Positions 1-10,000 of a stretch of DNA of 42,255 nt are shown here, one piece after another. The stretch lies in contig NZ_FWFJ01000032.1 in NCBI RefSeq assembly GCF_900172365.1, positions 1 through 42,255 of the forward strand, in the 5' to 3' direction. Made by a program: the position numbers and the translations under genes. The stretch's first letter is position 1; every line of letters begins with the position of its first letter. The stretch is from Roseovarius gaetbuli. Its GTDB lineage: Bacteria; Pseudomonadota; Alphaproteobacteria; Rhodobacterales; Rhodobacteraceae. A model generated the notes under the pieces. The model ran no database searches, was not told where the DNA came from, and saw only the letters and a program-made list of their open reading frames with translations.

Positions 1-1
1 C

Positions 2-88
2 CTGCTTGGCCCCATCGGAAACATTCCGCCAGCAGAGGCTGAAGAGAACTTCTATGCACAGCGCGACGTGCTCGATATGGTCGCGTGA
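2..88 (+). pseudogene. IS3-family transposase (OrfB), C-terminal end only, cut by window edge
   Basis: The reading frame from base 2 to the TGA at 86-88 gives a 28-residue tail beginning LLGPIGNIPPAEAEENFY and ending DVLDMVA. The GNIPPAEAE signature with a following aromatic residue is characteristic of the C-terminus of IS3-family DDE transposases (OrfB). A matching IS3-type terminal inverted repeat follows immediately (100-127), which supports the assignment. Whether the complete gene is intact cannot be judged because the rest lies outside the window. It is unrelated to the large gene cluster except as part of the mobile-element debris at its left border. Confidence 0.85.
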
Positions 89-99
89 AATGAAGCTAT

Positions 100-127
100 A
101 GGTCTCCGGTAAACCCGGGGCGATTCA
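100..127. repeat. Terminal inverted repeat of the IS3-family element
   Basis: The segment ends in aaacccggggcgattca; read on the other strand it begins TGAATCGCCCCGGGTTTA, the usual start of IS3-family terminal repeats (TGA..CGCCCCGGG). It lies 12 bases after the transposase stop codon, as expected. Directly behind it (128 onward) the sequence becomes the end of an IS6-family copy, so the IS3 element appears to have inserted into or right beside the IS6 terminus. Confidence 0.7.
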
Positions 128-932
128 GATCAATTCGAACTCGTCCCCCCAAAAGAGTTGTGGCCTGTCCATTACGACCAGCAAAGGCCGCGCCATCCAG
201 CAGGAGCAGCGGCACGGTTTAGCTTGCAAATGGGTCGGCTTGAGAGGCTACGTTCCTGATTAAAGTGATTGTGTACGGAAGCTTGAACAGCGACGAATTT
301 CTGCAAACTTAGTATGCGCCCGACCCGGAGCATTGCGCGCTCTCGTCGTCGAAACGGCAGATGTGAATTCTCGGCCCGATTATTCAACCAACGGTCGACT
401 TCATGCCGGTTTGCCACACACCGATCTCTTTCAGTGCCGCACCGAAAGAGCGAAGCCGGTCTGTCGCGAAAACTTCAGGCCTGCAGTGCTTACGCATTAC
501 TTTCTTAAAGAATTTCAACGCTGCCTTCTTATTGCGCGTTTTTTTCATAAAGCTTTCCAGGACTTCGCTCTCGTGATCCGTGGCGTGCCAAAGGTAATTC
601 CTCTCACCCTTAAACTTCGCTAATTTCTCATCTAAGTGCCAATGACAAAACGTGCATTTCATGCCTGTTATCAGCCACTTCCAGATCTTGGGCGCAAAGG
701 CCGGACCAACCCCATGCCACCGATATCTTGCAGGTTCATGGCCGACTTCGACACCTCGTTCGTAGAGCCATCTTCCACATTTCGAAGGACAGCGGGAAAC
801 GAACGTAAAGGATCATCGCCAAGCGGATAATCCGAAGCCCGTTTTGAAATAGCGAAACGGATCAGATCTGGTCATGTCCAGACGCTACAAATCCCATCTG
901 CCCAACTCGAGTCGGCGTGTTCTGACAATGCC
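128..932 (-). mobile_element. Decayed IS6-family insertion sequence (left copy)
   Basis: This segment aligns end to end with the better-preserved IS6 copy at 38426-39240 and has the same orientation. The inner end matches around the shared CAATTCGAAC at 131-140 (compare 38439-38448). The outer end carries GTTCTGACAATGCC at 919-932, the complement of the GGTGCTGTCAGAAC-type repeat of the right copy. The inner terminal repeat itself is missing its tip, where the IS3 repeat abuts. The length of about 805 bp fits the IS6 family. Many substitutions and indels show that it is old and not active. Confidence 0.75.
172..875 (-). pseudogene. IS6-family transposase, multiply broken
   Basis: From the ATG at 873-875 the frame gives MTRSDPFRYFKT, the typical IS6-family N-terminus, then breaks by frameshift and stop. 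The middle part (384-662) is recognisable: the WHLDE first catalytic Asp region, the ATDHESEVLES second Asp region, and TDRLRSFGAALKEIG. The C-terminal part continues in another frame (172 to about 417) with RWLNNRAENSHLPFRRRERAML, which holds the catalytic Glu, and ends at TAA (172-174). At least two frameshifts and one early stop separate these pieces. It is homologous to the copy at 38479-39183 but clearly more diverged. Confidence 0.8.
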
Positions 933-933
933 G

Positions 934-960
934 GAACAGGGCATGTTTTATGCCCTGCCC
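934..960 (-). terminator. Stem-loop after the giant gene, candidate terminator
   Basis: CAGGGCAT (937-944) and ATGCCCTG (950-957) form a perfect 8 bp stem with a 5-base loop. It starts about 46 bases past the stop codon of the giant gene and is the only strong hairpin between that gene and the IS6 end at 932. In the direction of transcription it is followed by only two T residues, so it is a weak candidate for intrinsic termination. It may instead be a simple palindrome left at the IS boundary. Confidence 0.4.
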
Positions 961-1002
961 CGAACCGGATCTCGAATTTGGCCCACAAGTAATTCAGCCG
1001 CT

Positions 1003-4000
1003 TCATGCGCTACGACGCAAGGCTGCTCCCAGGCGGCTCAGAAAGCCGCGTTTCTGGATCTTCTTGTCACTGGCGACGACGGTTGACGCGGGTGCGGCCT
1101 TATGGGCCAGCGGTTTTCTGGCAAAGGCCGTGGCCGCTGCCAGGACAACTACCCCGGCCTCGCCTGCGGTACGCATTGCGCCGATCTGTTGCGCGTCCTC
1201 CCATTCAACCAAGGATCCGGTAACGGGATCGAAGATCAGTGCTCCCTGCTTGTCATTGCCTTTCCCCTTTATTTTATCTACGGGCACGGGGTCGTCATCC
1301 GGCGTCAGCGCGACTGTTGTCGGTTCTGCCGTCGGCTCTGTACCCACTTCGATCCGCGTAGATGTCTCAAGTTCTTCGGCCATGATGGCAAGCTGATCGT
1401 GTTCATATCCGAGCAAATGACCGATTTCGTGTCTCAAGACGGTCAACAAATCCACGCCCGAGGTCACGATGGCGCCCGCAGACGGTTCTTCATCGCTTTC
1501 GATATACCACCCTGCGCCAGCGGCCGTCGCATCGATCAGGATCGTATCGTCGCCAACCGTCCGCGCCAGAGTCGAGCCCTCGAGATCGGTGATGCTCAGG
1601 GTGACATTTCCAAGGAACGCGAGTTCTTCTTCCGAGATCAAACCGCTTGCCGCCCAATCTTCAAGTGCGATAGCGAACACGCTTTCAACCTCGGCCTGAC
1701 TGAGCGTTCCCTCGATATAGGTCTCGCTCGAAAGCGCCTCATAGCTTTCCTGAGCGAGCTGTAACGCGGTGTTGAACGCTTCGTCATTGGTGGCAAGGCG
1801 GAAGTCGTCGAATATAGCTTCGCCGTCGAGCACGATCAGACCGAACGCCCCGTCAACAAGAGCGGCATTGAAGCCGAACTGACCAACGCTCGCCCCGTTG
1901 ACCGTGATCCCGAGACCAGCGCCCTGGATCGTCACCTTGAGGCGGTCGTTAACATTGGCATTGAGATCGAATGCGAAGACGCCGTCGATGACCTGGCCAT
2001 CCTCATCCGTGGCATGGCCGACAAGTACGCGGTCGTTCGCTGTGTCGAGAACAATGAACTTGTAGTTCAGCGCATCATAGCGGTCGAACACGAAGCCAGC
2101 CGTACCGTCGCCTTTCACATCGACTTCCATTTCCAGAATGCTGTTGGAGCCAAGCGAAACACCGAGGTCGACCGTCTGGACCGCCGGGGCGAGCCCTGCG
2201 GCAACACCGGTCAGGACACCCGATCCCTCGTTCCAGCCACTTGACTGCGACACGCGGGGCAGCTCGGCCACCGGCGGCGAGAAGTCGTCGGTTTCATCCA
2301 GCGTCCAGTCGGGTGGCAGCACCTGAACCTTGAAGTTGTCAATCCTGCCGCGCGAGCCATCCATGCCCACACCCACCATGCCGCGATTGAGCGGAATAGG
2401 ATCGCCATAAACATCAAGTTTCGGTGTGTAATCGTAGGTGAACCAGTTCACACCAGCCACAGCGAGCGTCACGTTGTTGCCGTTGACGGCGACGGTCACG
2501 CTGTAGTTCTTGCCCGGCTTGATCTGGACCGGCTTGTTCGACTGAACGACGTAGTGCCAGCCGGAATCATCAACATAGCCCATCTCGATCTTGTTGGTGG
2601 ACACATTGAGGCCCGCAAACTTGAAGTCAACGTCGCTGTAATAGTCGAAGATCACGTAACCATTAGCCTTCCATCCACCGGTCGGCTTGTCGAGATTGAA
2701 GGTTGCTTCGACCTCGTAATAGCTCGGCAGATAATCATCGAGCAGGAATACGGACGAGGCTTTGCCTGAATTAATGTCGGCACTGATTTCCAGTACGCCG
2801 CCCGTGGCCGTGAACTGTCCTTGATCGGCAGCGAAGCCACCCATGGTCCGGTCATTGAAATCTGCTGACCGCAGGATGTCGCGACGCCCGCCCGGAATAT
2901 TACCGGCCTGCGGGTCGGTCGGCGGGCCGGACTGGTCTTGCCAGAACCCGCGATCACGCTGGGTGACAAGGCCGATTTCGCCATGCGGGTTGCCCTGGAG
3001 CTGGATCACGTTTGAATACCGCGAATCCTGTTCGATAGCGCCCAAGTCGCTGGTCCGGGTGATATCCACGCCGTCCGAATAGGCCTGAGCCGCGAGGAAA
3101 TCCCACAGTTGCGGCGGAACCTGACGGCTGACCGTCGCGATACCGAAGGGGGCAAAGGGCACCAGATAGCTGTTGAACTCGCCCAGATGGTCGATCAGGC
3201 GGTCGCCGCCGGTGTTTCCGATCAGGATATCGAGCCCGGCACCTCCAAAGACCCGGTCTTCCCAAGACAGGTGCGACTCGGGTGTCAAATTTAGGCCTCC
3301 GTCGGCCTCGTCTGCCGAGCCGAATGCACCAGTGTCCCATACGGAGATATCGGTTCCGATCACGTCATCGGCATTCATGAGATCGTTGCCGAAGCCGCCG
3401 TAAATCCGATCCTGGCCCGTACCGCCGACAATCCAGTCGTTGCCCATGTCGCCGAATATCCGATCATTGCCGTCGCTTTCAACGGCGACCTGATCGCCGA
3501 TCGGTGTGCCGTTCGGAGCGAATTCAACATAGCTTAGGACCGCCTCACCCTCGTTATCGGGAGCGTTCAGGAAGTACTGTTTCAGGCCATCTGGCGAGCC
3601 ATCTTTCCAAACCGTTCCATCGTCGTGGAACAGGATCACGCGCCGCGGATCGTATTCGTCATAGAGATAGAATTCGCCGGTGCGCTCGCGTGTCGGGGTC
3701 GGTTCGTTCCAATGCTCGTCGCCATCGCCGAAGAGCAGGATGTTACCAGGGTTCCAAGGACGTGTGAAATCGGTCCGCGTCAGGCCGATCGGCGCAACGG
3801 CATCAGGATTGTCGCCACTGACATCGTCTATACCCGGTGTTTCGCCGTCGCCAAACAGCAGGATGTAACCTTCGGCAATCGCCTCATGGCCGCCCACCGC
3901 ATCATCCCCCGATCCGCCGTGCAGATAGTCGGTGCCAAGACCGCCGAAGATCACGTCATCCGCGAAATACGGGTTGTGCGATGTCGGATTGGCCGAAGAC

Positions 4001-7000
4001 ACAGGGTTGATCGCACTGTCGATCACGTCAAACGGGGTCAGATCGACCGCTTTGACCAGCTCGAATTCGATGTTGATCGTTTCCTGCTGCACGCGTCCGG
4101 GCGTATAAATCTCTTCGTTCAGCACGTTGCCCTGGCTGGTCCGGCGATCGGGATCGTTGGTCAGCAGTTTCAGTGTGCCATAGAGATCTTCCGAGAAAGC
4201 CTCGCCGAAAGTCTCGCCACCCGCAAGTCCTTCGTTACGCTGGGTAAATATACGACCGTCATCGCCGAGTACGCCGTCAATGCCGGTGCCGCCCGAAATC
4301 CAGTCATTGCCCCAGCCACCAATGATGTCATCGTTTTCGGCATCCCCGAAGGCGATGTCGTTTCCGCCGCCGAGATACACGACGTCATCGCCGATACCGC
4401 CGTGGACCTCATCATTTCCACCGATGTCACGCAGAGCCCAGAAGCCGAACATTTCACGCCAGGTATCGCCCTCGACCTTGTAGGCAAGATCGGTGTTGGG
4501 ATTACCCGCGTAGGTTGGATCGGTGATGAAATCGCCGTCAATGCCTGCTGGGTCGTCGCGCAGGAAGTCCGGTCCGCCCGGGCTGTAATCGAGCTGGCTG
4601 ACCCCGCGCACGATGATCCGCTCGCCGTCTTCGGCATTGTAGGTGTCGTAGTCGAAGGCCAGGTAGAGGCCGTCGCGCGTTTCGTACAGCTCTCTGTAAA
4701 CCGACGCGAACGCCGCCGGATCGCTCAGATCAATGGTTCCGTCAAGCACATCGGTGTCATTGATCCCCACGATGCGGACGATATCGGCATTGTCACCGGC
4801 AATCACATCAGCATCAGAGGCATGCCGCGACAGGGTCACCGTGGAGCCGTCGGTGTTTTCGGCGCTGTTGCGGGCGATTTCGTCCGCCGCGCCGGTTCCG
4901 CCAAACAGCATGTCGTCGTGGTCGGGGCGCAGATCGGGATTCGTCAGGCTGAAGAAGCTCGACGAGCCGCCAACGATGTCATCCTGGCCCAGGCCGCCAA
5001 AGACGGTATCACAGCCGCCGCCGCCCTCAATATAGTCGTTTCCATCGACGCCGTTGATATCGGCACCGGCAGCGACGACCTTCAGCGGGCCGACGGGATC
5101 TTCGGGGCCTTGCGGGGCGCGCCCGGCACTTACATAGCCGGTTGGAAGCTCGATTCCGTCGAACGTGCCGTCGCCACGACCGGCAACCGCGCCTTGGATC
5201 GTTCCATCTCCCTGGATTATGTCATTGCCAAGCTGACCGAAGAGTTGGTCATTACCACCGCCGCCTGCGATGAGGTCATTCCCGAAGGTGCCCGCCCCGG
5301 CAATACCGTCATTGATCTCGAAGGTGTGGAATTTGGCATAATCAATGGAATACTCGTTCCACCAGCCCGGTCCGTTCGGATCACGATAATCGCGGGCGAC
5401 ACGCTCGCCGTCCTCAAGCGTGACCATCAGCACACCGCTGCCATCTTCGGTAATCTCGAAGACACCCGGGCTCACTTCGGTGCCGTAACCGTCCGACGGT
5501 GCGCGGTCTGTGCGACCATACATGAGCGTTCCGGCCAGTGTCTGGAAGCGCAGGCTGGCAATGTCGTCATAAAGATTGCCATCGATTTCACCCATGCGGC
5601 TGAGCGTGACATTGTCGCCAAAAATCAGATCGTCGCCGTCGAGACCGTCAAGCGCATCGTTGCCAGCGCCACCAATCAGGATGTCGTCGAGTTCCGAGCC
5701 GAGAATGACATCGTCACCGCCAGTCGCAAACTCCGTCGTGACAATCGCGATAACGGTCGAAAGCTCGGTCGTCTGGATTTTTTGCGGCAGAGCAAAGGGC
5801 TGGTTCGGATCAACGACCAGTTGTTCGACCTGCCCATGATCACCGAAGATGATGTCCGGAGTATTGTCGGTATAGGCCGAACCGTTACCGATTATCATGT
5901 CGTCGCCCGCACCGGCAATATTGTCGAGACCGGTGGTGTCGCCGACACGGTCACCAAGGGGATCGCGTACCGGGCTTTCATACGGCGCAAAGGTGCCTTC
6001 CGCATGGGGCTGCCCTTCGATCAGCGTCGGCTCGGGGCTTGCATCGATCGTGGCAACCGTCAAGGCCCGCGTCAGGATATTGACGTTGAAACCGCTGTCG
6101 CCATAGATGTGATCGGTACCGGCTTGACCGATGATCGTATCGTTACCCGATCCACCCGCAAGATGATCGCCGGTTTGCGAGCCGATGATCAGGTCGTCGC
6201 CCATCCCGCCATAGGCGGTGATGCCAACGCTCTTGTAGATCCCCGCTGCGGCGTCATCTGCAAACAGCGCCGAGGCGTCGATAATGTCGTGACCGTGAAG
6301 ATCGAACGGATTGGCGACAGCGAAAATGAACTCGTCGTCTTCATTCTGCCCATCCGGCAATTTCGGGAACGGATCAAAGGGCTTTTCACCGAACTCAAGC
6401 CCATAGGGATCGTTTGGATTGCCCGAGTACCAGATGCCATCCTGGCTGGTATCACCATAGATCACCAGCGGGCTGTCGGGCCCGGCGCCGCCGGTGACGA
6501 TGAAGTGATCGCCCCCCTTGCGCTGTTCGCCGGCCGTCGTCCGGTCGTAGGTCGTGATCGTCAGGGTCGCACGACCGTGATCGTCACCACAATTGCCCAA
6601 GGCGGCATCGAGCAGCACAAGCGTGCGGTCATCCGCCAGGATGTCAGCGATGGTAAACGCACCGGCATAGCCCTCAATAAAGATCACGCCACCAGCTACG
6701 AAGCCAAGATCCGACCAGGTTTGCGCCGGGTCGTTGAGCACGACCACGGTTTCCAAGCCTTCGGTTGACGTGCTTCCCGGCACTACTGAAATCTCTACGG
6801 TCACATCAATCGTGACGGTGACTTCCTTGGCCTCCACCTTACTGATCAGGAAGAGGTTTTCGGGATGCGCACTCAACGTAACCGTATCGACATCTGTATA
6901 GTTGGAAGTCGATCCGTCATTTGGCGCACTGAGCACCATGACCGAATCCGTGCCCCAGTTGTCGAAGGTTGGCGTGACGCCGTAATCACCGGCCACCGCG

Positions 7001-10000
7001 TCTTCCAGGGTGACAATCGTACGGGTGAAGGTCTCGCCTTCCAGTTGGATCAGGTCGCCAACCGCAAATCCTGCCTCGACAAAGCTGCGGCCGTCAAGGC
7101 GCGCGGCCTCGGTCTGGCCAGCCTCTGTGTTCAGGTTAAACTTGCCGAGCACGTCGACATAAAGATTGCCGCCACCATGAAGCACGGTCAGTCCGCCATG
7201 GCTACCCTGCACCCAGAACGTGTCGGACAGCGTGCTCAGCCCGTCGAGCCCGGCGCCTTCGACGACGATATCCATGCCATCGTCGCTGAATTCGACAATA
7301 CGGTATTCGCGGGCATGGTTGCCGATACCGATATTCAACAGATGTCCTTCCAGGAAGCCCGCATCGGCCCAGCCGGTTGCACCAGTCGTTCCATCATTGG
7401 CGTTCCAGCGCAATGTCGCACCGGCAGCCGTGGCCGCAAGCACATCGACCGTCAGAAGCTCGATCACGTCGTCATCTTCGGCAATCAGCTTGGTCGAGCC
7501 GCCGAAGTCAACGCCTGGCTCCAGTCCAGTAGCGCTCAGGATCAGGAGTGAATTGTCGGACGGATCGCGATATGGCTCGGTCGTCTTGGGATCGATATCG
7601 TCCACCGTGTAGGTCAGGGCGTCTTCAATGCCTATGACCCTCCCCAACTCGACCAGGGAGCCGTCAGTGCCTTCTGCGAAGACCGTCTGGCCTACCAGAA
7701 AACCCTCGGCTTTCCAGTTGAACCCGTCGCGAGTAATAACCAAGTGACCCTCGAAGTCTGTCCGGTCATAGAGGAACTGATAGTCGCTGTCCGACCAGTC
7801 TTCGATCGCGGTGAACTCATTTTCCGCCGAAACCGCAGGCGCCGGATTGAGCGTGCCTTCGACCTCGAGAAGATCATTGCCTTCCCCGAGCAAGACGTTG
7901 ACGACTTCGACTGTGCTGAACTGGGTATCATTGGTGACAGCAGCGGCGCCAAAATTGACCTTGCCGAAGCTGATTCCGCCCGGGAAAACGAGTGTCGTGC
8001 CGGTTTCGCTTTCGGCCCCTTCACCGAAGAGCGGACCGGTGACATTCGGGAAAACCAGATCTGACCCCATGCCGAAGCCCGACAGGGTGGTTTCTGTCAA
8101 CACACCCGAGGCGTCGGCTTTCGAACCGTCGTTGAAGATGTTGAGCACGTCGATCTGCTGGCTTTCCGGCGGCTGCGTGCCGATGGCGATCAGGAAACTG
8201 TCTTCCTCTCCCGGAAGCTTGACGCCATTTGTCAGCGAACGGTCTGCCCCAGACGGGCCGCCCTCGACAGCCAGCGGGCCGCGAAGATCGGACAGGCGAT
8301 GCGCCTTGACCGGAAAGATTTTGACCCCTTCGCGCGTGGTTGGCACTTCGTAATAGGGATCAGCCGTCAGCTCGACCTCCTGCAACTGGTAATAATCCGT
8401 CGGCGTAAAGACCGCATTGGCGGCAATCCGCGTAACCTTGACCTCATCGTCAGCGGCATCGGTCAGCCATGCTGCGGCAGACACATCTGCGTTCGGATCA
8501 AGCGTGAACTGGATCGTGTGATCCTGGGTCGCGTTGAAGCCGCGGATAATGGCGATCTTCGCCTCGATCTCGTTCGTACCATCCGTGATCCTGACCCACT
8601 GTCCCTCAAGGAATCCTTCCTTCAGCCAGCCCTGCACGTCTTCATTCGTCGCGCCGAATGCCTCGGTGCGGATCAGGGCCGGTGCGCCGTCAACGGTGGT
8701 GTAGGCCACCGTGCCGGACCAGACGTCGCGCTCTGCCAGACGTGACAGCACCACATCGTCTTCGACCTCGACCATGGCGATCGCCGGTCCGACGGGATCG
8801 AGATCGCTTTGAACCAAGGTCAGTACCAACTCGGTGACCGACAGCACCTCGAAGTCGCTATCGGCAATGCCGGATCCGGAAATCCGGATCAGATCGCCGG
8901 CCTCCCAGCCTTCGGAAACGAAGCTGCCGAAGTCTTCGCCTGTGCCGCGCGTCAGAGTGGCATTGGCGCCTGTATCATCGAAAATGATTGAGCCGACAAA
9001 GACTTGCGCCGCGCGCAGGCCACCAACCTCGACGTAATCGTCCAGAGTTACCGCAACCCCGTCGATGCTTGTCACGTTGGCCAGACCGTCGGTCACAACC
9101 GCTATATTCACATCGGCTGTTGGTGCCTTGGTCAGACGCAGACTATAGGTATCGGAGATGGATTCGTCGTCCGGGTTAGTGCTCAGATCGTCGGGAATAA
9201 GCACCGTGTCGCGCCCGCTTTCCAGAACGACCGACCCTGCCGTATCGTTGTCAATCACCTCGATATCGAGCAGGCCGGTGCCCGAGCGCAGGTTCGGGAA
9301 GACGTAATCGCCATTGGCATCGAGCGTCGTGGCCCCGGAGGGGGCATCGCGCGTGACGGTGACACCGACAAGATCGGTCTCGACGATGCCGGTGCCGTCA
9401 ACATTCAGGATCAGCGTGAGCCCGGCCTTGTCAAAGCCGATGATCTCGGCGTTGGTGATCCCTACAACCCCGGAAATGGTGACCATCTCGCCAATCTCAA
9501 AGCCGCTGGCAATCCAGCCACCCGACCTCAGGCTGAGGGCAGCAAATTCCGGACCGCCATCTTCATCGGACCACGCCGAAAGCTCCATGTCGGCGGTGAT
9601 GTCGGCAAGGTTCTGACCAAAGCCGAGCACCGCGGTTTCCGGGTCTTCGCGGGCATCATCATTTTCGGCGTGAATGGTCACCAGAACGCCCTGATCCCAG
9701 TTGGTGGAATCGAAGGAGATCGTGCCCGATAGCGCATCGAAGCGACCGGTACCGCCATCGCTCATTTCGATGGCCTGATCGGTCAGAACGGTCAGTGCGC
9801 TGTCGCCATAAAGCCCGCCAAGGTTAACTTTGACAACGATGGTGTCACCTGCTTCGGGCGCTTTCTGAAGCCGGACGAGAATCTGATCGGTCAGTTCTGT
9901 GCCGTCCAAGTCCGAGGTTCCTTCGACGACCAGCGTGCGACCGTCTTCGGTAAAGGCGGTGACAACGCCGGCGACAATAGTTGCCGAACCATTCTCGATC

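Noticed and set aside
3625..6768. 1,047-residue open frame on the plus strand
   Set aside because: It lies antisense to the RTX region of the giant gene. GC-rich Asp/Gly/Val codons leave the opposite strand open; composition is unnatural (many Ile/Val/Arg/Asp without domain motifs) and no family is recognised.
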